The notes: a model not told the origin generated them from the sequence alone. 64,000 nt of DNA from Robiginitomaculum sp. (GCA_021776515.1 JAJFFS010000015.1:124001-188000), one strand, 5' to 3'; shown: positions 24,955-34,065, counted from the stretch's first letter. Made by a program: numbers and translations.

Positions 24955-26426
24955 GCTGGACACCGGAACTTGGCTTATTACTTCTGCTGGCCGTACCGCT
25001 TACCGGCGCTGTTGGCGTGCTGGCTCTTTCACGTTGGCCGAACCTGCGTGAGAGCGCTACACTGCTTACCGGTGTGGCATTGCTGGCCAATGTCACCCTT
25101 TTAGTAATGGCTGTGGATACAGGTGCCCGCCCTACCCTAACCCTGATAAACATGGTCGGCGGATTATCGCTTAACTTTACACTGGAGCCTTTAGGCGCAG
25201 TGTTTGCGGCACTGGCCAGTGCGCTCTGGCTCATCAATTCGCTTTATTCCATTGGTTATATGCGGGGCAATCACGCCCAGGACCAAACCCGCTTTTATCT
25301 CAGCTTCACCATTGCCATAGCTGCTGCCATGGGGGTTGCCGCATCGGGCAACATGTTCACTTTGTTTGTGTTTTACGAAGCACTGACCCTCTCAACCTAT
25401 CCGCTGGTTACCCATAACGGCGATGAAAAGGCCCGGCGCGGTGGCCGTATTTATCTAAGCATATTGATGGGTACTTCCATTGGGCTATTTTTGCCTGCGG
25501 TCATTGCCACTCAGGTTTTAACCGGGTCCACAGACTTCATGGCTGGCGGACTTCTGGCGGGCAGTATCACCCCCGCATTGGCCAGCGTCCTGCTGATCCT
25601 TTACGTATTTGGCATTGGCAAGGCAGCCATTATGCCGGTGCAAAACTGGCTGCCCAATGCCATGGTCGCCCCAACACCGGTAAGCGCATTTCTGCATGCT
25701 GTGGCGGTGGTCAAGGCCGGGGTTTTCACCATGCTGAAAATGTCGGTCTATATCTTTGGGCTGGACTTTATGCGCACATTACCGGCGGCCCACTGGTTGG
25801 CCTGGGTCGCGGCAATTTCAATTGTGCTGGCATCTCTGATTGCGCTTTCCAAGGATAATTTAAAAGAGCGACTGGCCTATTCCACCATCAGCCAGCTTTC
25901 CTACATTACCCTGGGGGCGATGATTGCCACACCTCTGGCCGCACTTGGTGCGGCGCTGCACATCATCATGCACGCCTGGGGCAAAATCACGCTGTTTATG
26001 TGCGCCGGCGCCATTTATACCGCACGACATATTACCAATGTCAGCGGCATGAAAGGGCTGGGGAAATCCATGCCCTGGGTATTTGGTGCCTTTTTAATCG
26101 GCTCCCTATCCATCATTGGTCTGCCGCCTCTAGCCGGTGCCTGGCCCAAATTAATGTTGATGATGGGGGCAACTGACCCGATCAATCGTATCTTTATTGG
26201 CGCCCTTATTGTCTCTTCACTATTGAATGTGGCCTATCTTTTGCCCATACCTGTACGTGCCTTTTTTGGTAAGCCGGATGTGAAAAAAGGTAAAATACCA
26301 GCGGCACCACGCCTGACGGTTATTCCGCCTGTATTAACCGCCGCAGGAACCATCCTCCTGTTCTTTGCCATTGGGCCTATCCTTGATTTTTTACGCCCCG
26401 TTTTTGAAAGCGGAGGAATGCAATGA
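24951..26426 (+). CDS. Second NuoM/N-like antiporter subunit of the Mrp operon
   Basis: Protein of 491 residues, about 14 membrane helices, same superfamily as MrpD. Conserved charges are kept: Glu in FTLFVFYEALTLSTYPLV, Lys in FGIGKAAIMPVQNWLPNAM, and Lys in MHAWGKITLFMCAGA. It is shorter than MrpA and lacks the DUF4040 part. It overlaps both neighbours by 4 nt. It may serve as an additional ion channel, or replace the NuoL-like half of MrpA together with the third subunit. Confidence 0.88.
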   Translation: MSWTPELGLLLLLAVPLTGAVGVLALSRWPNLRESATLLTGVALLANVTLLVMAVDTGARPTLTLINMVGGLSLNFTLEPLGAVFAALASALWLINSLYSIGYMRGNHAQDQTRFYLSFTIAIAAAMGVAASGNMFTLFVFYEALTLSTYPLVTHNGDEKARRGGRIYLSILMGTSIGLFLPAVIATQVLTGSTDFMAGGLLAGSITPALASVLLILYVFGIGKAAIMPVQNWLPNAMVAPTPVSAFLHAVAVVKAGVFTMLKMSVYIFGLDFMRTLPAAHWLAWVAAISIVLASLIALSKDNLKERLAYSTISQLSYITLGAMIATPLAALGAALHIIMHAWGKITLFMCAGAIYTARHITNVSGMKGLGKSMPWVFGAFLIGSLSIIGLPPLAGAWPKLMLMMGATDPINRIFIGALIVSSLLNVAYLLPIPVRAFFGKPDVKKGKIPAAPRLTVIPPVLTAAGTILLFFAIGPILDFLRPVFESGGMQ

Positions 26427-26767
26427 GCACCACCAAAACACCTAAAAAGGCATCTTCCAAATCTGCTGCACCGCGCAAGCCCGCCCATGATGAGGATATT
26501 CATCCTGTTGCGCGGCCTTTTTTGTGGCTGGTTAGCGATAGGGTGCGCAAAGGTTTTTTATATTTTGTAGGCTTTGCCATGGTGCTCAGCATGGGTGCGG
26601 ACTTTCTGATCCATCGGCACGGTCATTTCCACTTTGAAGAATACCAAGGTTTTTTTGCCTTTTTTGGCTTTGCCGCCTTTGCCTTTGTCGTGTTGATGGG
26701 GTGGCCATTACGCCGCGCCACCGGTCGTTCCGAGGACTATTACCCGGAGAGCACCGAAGATGACTGA
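26423..26767 (+). CDS. Small two-helix membrane protein in the Mrp operon
   Basis: Protein of 114 residues. A Lys/Ser/Pro-rich N-terminal tail (about 25 residues) is followed by two membrane helices (about 43-60 and 75-96), with the His-rich connector FLIHRHGHFHFEEYQGFF and an acidic C-terminus. It overlaps the second subunit by 4 nt and the third by 8 nt, so it is expressed with the complex and is likely an accessory subunit. The family is not recognised by name; the His-rich loop echoes that of MrpC. Confidence 0.75.
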   Translation: MSTTKTPKKASSKSAAPRKPAHDEDIHPVARPFLWLVSDRVRKGFLYFVGFAMVLSMGADFLIHRHGHFHFEEYQGFFAFFGFAAFAFVVLMGWPLRRATGRSEDYYPESTEDD

Positions 26768-28484
26768 GCTTCTTGGCAATGCAATTAATCCTGCCTGGGT
26801 CATTCTGGCTGCTGGCCTGCTGATCGCCGCATTGCCTTGGCATCATGCACGCAAGTCAGTGATGCTTTTGGCGCCAGTGCTGGCACTCTATTTCTGGCTC
26901 AGAATGAATGCCTTTGGCGATTTTGCTCACATGGACATTGATACTATCGGCATCAGTCTTACCACGTTTCGTTTTGACGGGTTAAGCCGAATATGGGGTT
27001 TGATTTTTATCATTGCGGCGTTCCTTAATGCGATCTACGCCCTGCATGAACGTGATCGCCTGCAAGATAGTATGAGCGTACTTTACGGCGGCGCAGCAAT
27101 GGCGGCGGTTTTTGCTGGTGATCTCATTACCCTGTTTGTGTTCTGGGAAATAACTGCATTTACCTCGGTTTTTCTTATCTGGCGCACCGGTACTGCGGCG
27201 GCGCGCAATGCAGGCATACGCTATCTTGTCATGCATATTGCTTCCGGCGTGCTCTTGCTGGCCGGTGCGGTGTTACTTCACGCGCAAACCGGGTCCTGGG
27301 CATTTGAACATATCGGGCTTGAGGCCGGGCTGGCTGGTTGGCTCATCCTTATTGGGTTTGGCGTCAAAGCCGCTTTCCCGCTGCTGCACAGCTGGTTGCA
27401 AGATGCTTACCCCAAGGCAACCATAACCGGTGCCGTTGTGCTTTCTGCCTTTACCACCAAAATGGCAATTTATGCGCTGGCGCGCGGGTATGCCGGGACC
27501 GAAATTCTGATTTATGTCGGCGTTATCATGGCGCTCTTTCCCGTGTTTTTTGCAGTTATTGAAAACGATTTACGCCGCGTTCTCTCTTTCTCTATCAACA
27601 ACCAGCTTGGCTTTATGGTTGTGGGTATTGGGGTCGGCACCAGCCTTGGCATTAATGGCGCGGCGGCTCACGCCTTCGCTGATGTGCTGTTCAAAGGGCT
27701 TTTGTTCATGAGCATGGGGGCCGTACTTTATCGCACCGGCACCACCAAAGCCTCAGAGCTTGGTGGGCTTTTCCGCTCCATGCCCATCACGGCATTCTTC
27801 TGCCTTATCGGGGCCGGTGCCATCTCTGCTTTCCCGTTCCTCTCTGCCTTTGTCACCAAAGCGCTTATCCTGGCCGCCGTTGCCGATGAAGGCCACTGGA
27901 TTATTTGGCTAGCCCTCGTGTTTGCCAGCGCCGGGGTGCTGGAACATGCCGGGATTAAAATCCCGTACTTCTCTTTCTTTGCCCACGATAGCGGTCGCCG
28001 GGTCAAGGAAGCCCCGTGGAACATGTTGTTGGCCATGGGAATCGCCGCATTTTTAAGTGTTTTCATTGGCGTTAATCATCGTTGGCTTTATGCACTTCTG
28101 CCTTACGCCAATAATTATGAGCCTTATACGCTTGGCCACATTGTTGGCCAGATGCAGCTATTACTGGCTGCCATTTTCGCCTTTGCCCTGCTTATGCGGC
28201 TTGGTTGGTACCCATCTGAAAAACGTATGACAATTCTGGATGTAGACTGGTTCTGGCGCAAACCCGGTAAGGCCATTGGGCAATGGGCTTATGCCATTAT
28301 TGCGCGCCTTTGGGCACATTCAATGCGTGGGTTGAGTACATCATTTCGTAGTATTTCTACCATGCTGGCTATATTTCTTAGCCCGAATGGCGGTATTAGC
28401 CGGTCATTCCCCGCCGGAGCATTGGCCGGGTGGGCAGCGGCATTTCTCACATTGGCTTTGATGGCCGTATATATGGCAAACTAA
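26760..28484 (+). CDS. Third NuoL-like antiporter subunit of the Mrp operon
   Basis: Protein of 574 residues with about 15-16 membrane helices. Conserved charges: Glu in LITLFVFWEITAFTSVFL, Lys in GFGVKAAFPLLHSWLQDAY, and Lys in ADVLFKGLLFMSMGA. A C-terminal extension (about residues 480-574) contains a lateral helix-like segment and a final membrane helix, as in NuoL/MrpA-N proteins, so this is the best candidate for the MrpA N-terminal equivalent. Last gene of the operon. Confidence 0.88.
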   Translation: MTELLGNAINPAWVILAAGLLIAALPWHHARKSVMLLAPVLALYFWLRMNAFGDFAHMDIDTIGISLTTFRFDGLSRIWGLIFIIAAFLNAIYALHERDRLQDSMSVLYGGAAMAAVFAGDLITLFVFWEITAFTSVFLIWRTGTAAARNAGIRYLVMHIASGVLLLAGAVLLHAQTGSWAFEHIGLEAGLAGWLILIGFGVKAAFPLLHSWLQDAYPKATITGAVVLSAFTTKMAIYALARGYAGTEILIYVGVIMALFPVFFAVIENDLRRVLSFSINNQLGFMVVGIGVGTSLGINGAAAHAFADVLFKGLLFMSMGAVLYRTGTTKASELGGLFRSMPITAFFCLIGAGAISAFPFLSAFVTKALILAAVADEGHWIIWLALVFASAGVLEHAGIKIPYFSFFAHDSGRRVKEAPWNMLLAMGIAAFLSVFIGVNHRWLYALLPYANNYEPYTLGHIVGQMQLLLAAIFAFALLMRLGWYPSEKRMTILDVDWFWRKPGKAIGQWAYAIIARLWAHSMRGLSTSFRSISTMLAIFLSPNGGISRSFPAGALAGWAAAFLTLALMAVYMAN

Positions 28485-28826
28485 TTAAGAATTATTTTAA
28501 CTACACAACCCATACATGCTAATATTGATATAATATTACCGCCTTAATTGTATCGTTTTCATGCTCTGCCATAAATGTCATTCATAAATTAGTGTCTGCG
28601 AATAATAAAAATAATTTTATAACTATATTTATTCATTTATTTAAATAGGATAAAAATTTGAAAATCCTTAACCATACATCTATACCATAATTAATTTCAC
28701 GCTTTATGCAGACTTTCTGCGTGCAGACACATGATCACTACTATGTGCCCTGTACATCAATCAGTGGTATTAACTAAACATGACGCCTACTTAAGTTTTA
28801 TTTTTTGCTGCTATTTATATAAAAGC
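28485..28826. other. AT-rich intergenic region between the Mrp operon and mucR
   Basis: About 340 nt, strongly AT-rich, with no open frame that looks coding and no clear terminator for the Mrp operon. It contains T-A-step-rich stretches of the kind MucR/Ros proteins bind, so autoregulation of mucR is plausible. No RNA gene was seen. Confidence 0.5.
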
Positions 28827-28856
28827 TTGATTGTCATTCCCATTTTTGGCTATTAT
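28827..28856 (+). promoter_or_regulatory. Candidate promoter of mucR
   Basis: TTGATT, an 18-nt spacer, then TATTAT, ending 37 nt before the preferred mucR start at 28894. Confidence 0.5.
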
Positions 28857-28893
28857 ATTAATTGAACACGTTTAGTTTAAGATGAGATCTAAT

Positions 28894-29304
28894 ATGACTG
28901 AAAAAACTGCAATCACTGAAATGGCCGTCGATATTGTTACCGCCTATGTTGGCAATAACACTGTTTCAACATCTGAATTGCCAGATGTTATTCGCTGTGT
29001 ATATAGCGCCTTGAGCCTGGCAGAGACAGAGGGTAATGCGCCGCCGGCACCACCACAAAAGCCAGCTGTTTCACCCCGCCGTTCCATCACACCTGATTAT
29101 ATAATCTGTCTGGAAGATGGGGGGAAATACAAATCCCTTAAACGGCACTTACGGGCTAAATATGACATATCTCCAGATGAGTATCGTGCAAAATGGGGAC
29201 TGGCTTCCGACTACCCCATGGTAGCGCCAAATTATGCCGAAGCACGCTCAAAACTAGCCAAAGAGATGGGATTGGGACGCGGAAGGCGTGGCCGAGGTCG
29301 GTAA
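28894..29304 (+). CDS. mucR: MucR/Ros-family transcriptional regulator
   Basis: Protein of about 136 residues. The N-terminal oligomerisation part is ITEMAVDIVTAYVGNNTVST. The C-terminal prokaryotic zinc-finger DNA-binding domain has DYIICLEDGGKYKSLKRHLR, DISPDEYRAKWGL, DYPMVAPNYAE and an Arg-rich tail. It is an H-NS-like or global regulator of surface polysaccharide, motility and cell cycle in alphaproteobacteria. Cys, Asp and the first His of the finger are present, but the second His (in MTHY of canonical MucR) is replaced by the sequence AKY. The ATG at 28894 is preferred (GATGAGA before it); an in-frame ATG lies at 28882. Confidence 0.92.
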   Translation: MTEKTAITEMAVDIVTAYVGNNTVSTSELPDVIRCVYSALSLAETEGNAPPAPPQKPAVSPRRSITPDYIICLEDGGKYKSLKRHLRAKYDISPDEYRAKWGLASDYPMVAPNYAEARSKLAKEMGLGRGRRGRGR

Positions 29305-29331
29305 ACACAAGTTCTTAACAAGTTTTTCTGC

Positions 29332-29363
29332 AAAGCCCGGCTCACCGCCGGGCTTTGTTTTTA
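29332..29363 (+). terminator. Rho-independent terminator of mucR
   Basis: Perfect 10-bp stem AAAGCCCGGC / GCCGGGCTTT with a 5-nt TCACC loop, followed by GTTTTTATT. Confidence 0.95.
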
Positions 29364-29422
29364 TTGGCATATTACCCGATTAATCGATTCGGCTCCTGCT
29401 TTCTGATTCCCTAATGTAAAAA

Positions 29423-29440
29423 AAGAGTCAAGAGACTCTT
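29423..29440. promoter_or_regulatory. Inverted repeat upstream of the PAS-domain gene
   Basis: AAGAGTC-AAGA-GACTCTT, about 80 nt before the start at 29521. Possible operator; no regulator can be assigned. Confidence 0.35.
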
Positions 29441-29520
29441 GCGCAGATTCCACAAGTTAATAGATATTAACCAAACGAATCACTTTGCTAACAAACCATA
29501 CGGCAACGAGGGGGTTGAAA

Positions 29521-30045
29521 ATGGGCGAACGCACAGAACCATTCAAGCATCAACTTGAATTCGACGAACAGCGTAGCTTATACGATTATTGGCGCAGTAA
29601 ATGCCGTCCTGGTATTTTGCCATCTCGCCAGGCATTACACCCTCGAGATATGATCAAATTTCTTCCCTACATAACACTGACAGATGTTATCCAGAATGAC
29701 ACGGCACGTTCATTCAAGATCAGACTGGCTGGCACAGGGTTACGCTCAGTTCTGGAAACTGAAATTACCGGTAAAGCGCTTGATGACTTACCCTTTGGGC
29801 AAGCCTTACCTCATTGGAAACAGGTTCACGAAAAACTGGTTGATGATCGCAAACCCTTATGCGGCGTCACTCCCCTTGTCTGGCACGGTGGTGATTATCA
29901 AGTGCTTTCCACTTTGGCCCAATATTGGCTTAAATTTCCTCTGGTTGATAATAACGGGGATGTCAGCACTATACTGGCTTATGATATTTTTACGCCACTT
30001 GCGGACTTATCCCCGGGATTAAACCTGCGCACAGCCAACACATAA
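29521..30045 (+). CDS. PAS-domain (PAS_5 type) protein
   Basis: Protein of about 174 residues. The pattern is LYDYWRSKCRPGILPSRQAL and PRDMIKFLPYITLTDVI, then FKIRLAGTGLRSVLETEITG, typical of the alphaproteobacterial PAS_5 family. These are single-domain sensor-like proteins of unknown ligand; no output domain is attached. The ATG at 29521 follows GAGGGGG; the longer frame from 29485 lacks a ribosome site. A weak hairpin terminator follows. Confidence 0.8.
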   Translation: MGERTEPFKHQLEFDEQRSLYDYWRSKCRPGILPSRQALHPRDMIKFLPYITLTDVIQNDTARSFKIRLAGTGLRSVLETEITGKALDDLPFGQALPHWKQVHEKLVDDRKPLCGVTPLVWHGGDYQVLSTLAQYWLKFPLVDNNGDVSTILAYDIFTPLADLSPGLNLRTANT

Positions 30046-30047
30046 AC

Positions 30048-30073
30048 CATGATTTTTATCATGTTTTATGTTT
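30048..30073 (+). terminator. Weak terminator-like hairpin after the PAS gene
   Basis: CATGAT-TTTT-ATCATG followed by TTTTATGTTTT. It has only six base pairs, mostly A-T, so efficiency is doubtful. Confidence 0.4.
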
Positions 30074-30171
30074 TCAACAGGCTTTACACACTCGCATAAT
30101 AGGAACATAATCCTACAACCGGGGATAGCAATTATCCTACCTCCCGATCATTAATTTAGTTGGAGGACAAG

Positions 30172-30531
30172 ATGAACCCTGAATATTATCGCCGTCGGGA
30201 GCAAGATGAAGCTCGCGCCCGCCTCACCCGCACCCTGGTGGCTTATGCCCTTGGGGTGCCTGAACAGGACATGGATGCCATAACGCGCAGAACCGCCAAT
30301 GTCGCCTTTGGCCGACAAGTCGCCATGTACCTTGCTCACATCTCGTTTGAACTTAGCCTTTCTCGGGTTGCTATGGCGTTTGGCCGTGACCGCACTACCG
30401 TTTCTCACGCCTGCCACCTCGTTGAAGATCGCCGTGATGACCCAAAATTTGACGCCTTGCTTGAAGGGTTGGAAAGCGTTCTGCGCGCAGCACCGGCCCC
30501 GGCTATTCTGCACGCTGCGTTTCAAAGCTGA
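30172..30531 (+). CDS. Stand-alone DnaA domain IV-like DNA-binding protein
   Basis: Protein of about 119 residues. The centre contains FELSLSRVAMAFGRDRTTVS followed by HACHLVEDRRDD, which is the helix-turn-helix and signature of DnaA domain IV (GRDHTTV.HA in DnaA), with no ATPase domain. Such short DnaA-like proteins occur in alphaproteobacteria; binding to DnaA boxes or related sites is expected, and a function in replication or transcription is unproven. A perfect GGAGGA site precedes ATG 30172. The stop overlaps the next gene start by 1 nt (TGATG), so the pair is translationally coupled. Confidence 0.85.
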   Translation: MNPEYYRRREQDEARARLTRTLVAYALGVPEQDMDAITRRTANVAFGRQVAMYLAHISFELSLSRVAMAFGRDRTTVSHACHLVEDRRDDPKFDALLEGLESVLRAAPAPAILHAAFQS

Positions 30532-31280
30532 TGTCTCCGCGACAGCAAAAAAAAATGATCCGTGTTATTGAGCGCATGGTGGAAAACAAACTTGTTTTAA
30601 AGGTCCAGCCAGATGGCTCGTTTGCGGCCAGTATTGATGACAAGCTTTGCGCCAGGCTTAATGCCGCAGAAGCAAAAAAAGCTTGTAGCGAAGGTGTATT
30701 AGACGCTCAGAACCGGCACACATTGTGCACCAATGCACAGTCAAGAGCCTGGTTGTCCCGACAACGGGCGGGCGACGATGATGAAGCTTATGCAGCACAG
30801 CACTGTGACATACAAACGGTTCACCTTATTGACCAGAATGGTAAATTTTTCAAAGCCAGGAAAAACACTACCGTGTCACCGCTGGCATGGTTGCGCAGGC
30901 GGTCCGGGACAAACAGCACGCCTTTTTTAACCGCCGCCGAATTTGCCGCCGCCGAACGTCTGCGTGAGGATTATGAACGATCTTCATTGGCACAAAAGCT
31001 TTGTGCCAACTGGGATGCACCGGCACGCAGCTCTACTGCATCAGGACCACGCAATGCGGTACTGGACGCCGCAGACAGCGCCCTTGCTGCCAAGGACAGG
31101 TTTATGGAAGCCTTAAACGCACTTGGCCCCGGCCTGGATGATATAGTGTTCAGCCTGTGTATTCGTGAGACCAATCTGGAAGGGCTGGAAAAATCCCGCA
31201 AATGGCCAAAACGCACCGCTAAAATAGTGCTTAAGCTCGCGCTTGACCGCCTGGCCCGCCATTATGGCTTGATGAGGTAG
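30531..31280 (+). CDS. DUF6456 protein
   Basis: Protein of 249 residues. The N-terminal part (about 1-70) looks like a winged-helix module (ERMVENKLVLKVQPDGSFAA). A typical DUF6456 C-terminal domain follows: SPLAWLRRRSGTNSTPFLTA, AAERLREDYERSSLAQKLCA, NWDAP, and the C-terminal WPKRTAKIVLKLALDRLARH. DNA-binding is likely. It is always or often found beside the small DnaA-like protein in this lineage by my recollection, and the 1-nt overlap here supports a joint role. Confidence 0.85.
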   Translation: MSPRQQKKMIRVIERMVENKLVLKVQPDGSFAASIDDKLCARLNAAEAKKACSEGVLDAQNRHTLCTNAQSRAWLSRQRAGDDDEAYAAQHCDIQTVHLIDQNGKFFKARKNTTVSPLAWLRRRSGTNSTPFLTAAEFAAAERLREDYERSSLAQKLCANWDAPARSSTASGPRNAVLDAADSALAAKDRFMEALNALGPGLDDIVFSLCIRETNLEGLEKSRKWPKRTAKIVLKLALDRLARHYGLMR

Positions 31281-31335
31281 CGCACGGCCTTTATGCACAC
31301 ATTAAACGCACAATGCCTTATCAAGGGGAAAACAG

Positions 31336-31701
31336 GTGGCCGACAATAAACTGACACCAGAGCAACAGCGCATTGCCCGGTCCTGTGCTACCGAAGCCGC
31401 TTTCACTGGCCCATGGCTGGATGAAAAACGGGCGGGCATTTATTCCTGTGTTGCCTGTGATGCACCGTTATTTTCATCAGCCTATAAATATGATTCCGGC
31501 TCTGGCTGGCCATCATTTTTTAATGTCATTACCCCTGATGCCTTGGGCCAAAACACTGATAACAGTTTGTCTATGTCCCGCAACGAAATCCATTGCGCCA
31601 ATTGCAAAGCCCATATGGGTCACGTGTTTGATGATGGGCCAAGGCCCACCGGGTTGCGCTATTGCGTCAATGGTACCGTGCTTGACTTCACCCCTGAATA
31701 A
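31336..31701 (+). CDS. msrB: Peptide-methionine (R)-S-oxide reductase
   Basis: Protein of 121 residues that reduces methionine-R-sulfoxide in oxidised proteins. Two CxxC pairs (CVAC, CANC) bind structural Zn. GSGWPSFF and HMGHVFDDGPRPTGLRYCVN carry the catalytic Cys in RYC; the usual RYCINS is RYCVNG here. Starts with GTG after GGGGAAAACAG. It lies 22 nt upstream of the peptidase gene. Confidence 0.94.
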   Translation: MADNKLTPEQQRIARSCATEAAFTGPWLDEKRAGIYSCVACDAPLFSSAYKYDSGSGWPSFFNVITPDALGQNTDNSLSMSRNEIHCANCKAHMGHVFDDGPRPTGLRYCVNGTVLDFTPE

Positions 31702-31723
31702 AACATCTGGTCATATATAGCCC

Positions 31724-33844
31724 ATGAACCCTGCCTCAAAAATATTCACCTCCCCCCTGGCTGCCCCCAAGGCAGTGAAACGCAAACACATAACACAGCA
31801 TGGTACTGAACACATCGAGGACAACTACTTCTGGTTGCGGGCGCAAAACTGGCAAGAGGTTATGCTTGCCCCCGAGGCCCTGCCCGCTGATATACGCACC
31901 CACCTTCTGGCTGAAAATACCTATTGCGATGACGCTTTGGCTGACACCAAGGGTTTACAGAAAACCCTCATAGCTGAAATGCGTGCCCGGATACGCGAAG
32001 ACGATGAAGACGTACCTGTTGAAGATGGCCCCTACGCTTATTTTAGCGCCTATAAAACCGGCAGCGAACACCCGGTTTATGCCCGCCGTGCGGTTTTAAG
32101 CGATGATGGATTATCGAAAACAACAGAGGAATTACTGGATGCCGAAGCCCTCGCCCGCCAATGCGATTATTTTGACCTTGGCACAATTGCCCATAGCCCG
32201 GATCACCGGCTTCTGGCCTATGCGGTAGATCGACAGGGTAGCGAGTATTTCGAGATCCGCATAAAGAATTTGAAAACCGGCGAGGATTTACCTGACCTGA
32301 TTGTTTCTGCCAGTGACGAATTTATCTGGTGTGCAGACAGCGCCGCACTGGTTTGGGTCTGGCGCGATGAGAACAATCGGCCACGTGAAGTGCGCGTCCA
32401 TAAACTGGGTGCCGCAATACAGTCTGACACACCGATTTACCGCGAAGAGGATGAAGGTTTTTTCCTCAGCCTGGGGCAAACCAGTGACAAGCGCTTTATT
32501 CTTATATGCTCAAACGACCACAGCACCAGCGAAGTCCATGTGCTGGACACCCAAAGCCCAAACGCCACACCAAAGCTTATTGCCCCCAGAACACGCGATA
32601 TGGAATATCATGTAGACCATGCAGGCGCGACTTTTTACATCCTGAGCAATGCCGATGGGGCTGAAGATTTCAAGGTCGTTACCGCACCAGAAGCAACACC
32701 CGGGCGGGAACACTGGCAAGACCTCATTGCGCCCAAAAATGGCGTGCAGCGCCTCTCTCAAAGATTGTTTCAGGGCTATCATGTGCGCCTCGAACGCGAG
32801 AATGCGTTGCCGCGGATCATTGTGCGGGACCTGAAAACAGGCACCGAGCACGATATTCACTTTGACGGTGACGCCTATGATCTCGACCTGGAGCCCCTGC
32901 TGGATTTTGAGACAACGCGCCTGCGCTTCTCCACCTCATCACCGGCTGGGCCAGAACAGATATATGATTATGACTTGCACACACGCAAACGAACAGTGCG
33001 CAAAACCCAGGATATTCCTTCCGGGCATAACCCGGACGATTATAGCGTTGAGCGCATTATGGCCAAGACGGATGATGGCGAACAGGTGCCCGTCAGCCTT
33101 GTCTATCGCAAAGGGCTAAAACGTGACGGTTCTGCGCCGCTATTGCTTTACGGCTATGGCTCTTATGGCATCACCATCCCGGCCGCCTTCTCCACCCGGC
33201 GACTTTGCCTGCTGGACCGGGGGTTTGTCTATGCCATCGCCCATATTCGCGGCGGCAGTGCCAAAGGCCATGCCTGGTACATGGCGGCAAAAGGCGCGGG
33301 AAAACCCAAAACTTTTCATGATTTCATAGCTGTGGCACAAATCCTGATCGACAAAGGCTACACCGCTGAAAAGCGCATTATTGCCATGGGTGGTTCCGCC
33401 GGTGGGTTGCTGGTGGGCGCTGCCATGAATATGGCACCAGAATTATTTGGCGGCATTATTGCCGCCGTGCCGTTTGTCGATGTGCTGAATACGATGTCAG
33501 ATGAAACCCTGCCACTTACCCCGCCGGAATGGCCCGAATGGGGAAATCCATGCGAAGATAAAACCGCCTTTGCCAATATCGCCAGTTATAGCCCCTATGA
33601 TAATGTTGCTGAACGCACTTACCCGCCTCTTCTTGCAACCGCCGGACTAACCGACCCTCGCGTCACCTATTGGGAACCGACAAAATGGGTGGCGAAATTG
33701 CGCGAAGTTGCGCCCAATGCAGGCCCATACTTTCTCAAAACAGAAATGCACGCCGGACATGGCGGCGCTACGGGCCGCTTTGAAGGCCTGAAAACCGTGG
33801 CGCTGGAATATGCCTTTGCCCTCAAAGTCGCCGGATTAAGCTGA
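31724..33844 (+). CDS. S9 family serine peptidase (oligopeptidase B-like)
   Basis: Cytoplasmic peptidase of 706 residues with no signal peptide. The N-terminal seven-bladed propeller (about residues 70-410) includes ENTYCDDALADTKGLQ and EDNYFWLRAQ. The C-terminal alpha/beta-hydrolase domain contains the nucleophile motif GGSAGGLLVGA (about residue 552), the Asp in LTDPRVTYWEPTKW, and the His in HAGHGGATGRFEGL. The length and motifs match oligopeptidase B, which cleaves short peptides after Lys/Arg. Confidence 0.93.
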   Translation: MNPASKIFTSPLAAPKAVKRKHITQHGTEHIEDNYFWLRAQNWQEVMLAPEALPADIRTHLLAENTYCDDALADTKGLQKTLIAEMRARIREDDEDVPVEDGPYAYFSAYKTGSEHPVYARRAVLSDDGLSKTTEELLDAEALARQCDYFDLGTIAHSPDHRLLAYAVDRQGSEYFEIRIKNLKTGEDLPDLIVSASDEFIWCADSAALVWVWRDENNRPREVRVHKLGAAIQSDTPIYREEDEGFFLSLGQTSDKRFILICSNDHSTSEVHVLDTQSPNATPKLIAPRTRDMEYHVDHAGATFYILSNADGAEDFKVVTAPEATPGREHWQDLIAPKNGVQRLSQRLFQGYHVRLERENALPRIIVRDLKTGTEHDIHFDGDAYDLDLEPLLDFETTRLRFSTSSPAGPEQIYDYDLHTRKRTVRKTQDIPSGHNPDDYSVERIMAKTDDGEQVPVSLVYRKGLKRDGSAPLLLYGYGSYGITIPAAFSTRRLCLLDRGFVYAIAHIRGGSAKGHAWYMAAKGAGKPKTFHDFIAVAQILIDKGYTAEKRIIAMGGSAGGLLVGAAMNMAPELFGGIIAAVPFVDVLNTMSDETLPLTPPEWPEWGNPCEDKTAFANIASYSPYDNVAERTYPPLLATAGLTDPRVTYWEPTKWVAKLREVAPNAGPYFLKTEMHAGHGGATGRFEGLKTVALEYAFALKVAGLS

Positions 33845-34065
33845 GGCTTTTATCATTGCCCTTCCTCACCCGCTTGCGCGAAGTACTGGATAAGGAACGC
33901 GGTTAAACACAAAGAAAGAGACCATTACTTAGCTGGTTAGGATGGGTGAATGGGTCTTGAATGTTTATGTAACGACAACTCTTAGTCAGTCACAAATCGT
34001 ACGAATAAACCCTTACAGGGTACAAGTCCTATTATGAAGGTGATCAATGGTTGCTAATCGAATGA

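Noticed and set aside
17983-28484. FMN riboswitch control of the Mrp operon
   Set aside because: A strong hairpin terminator at 20533-20589 and a separate ribosome site for mrpE make read-through control unlikely.
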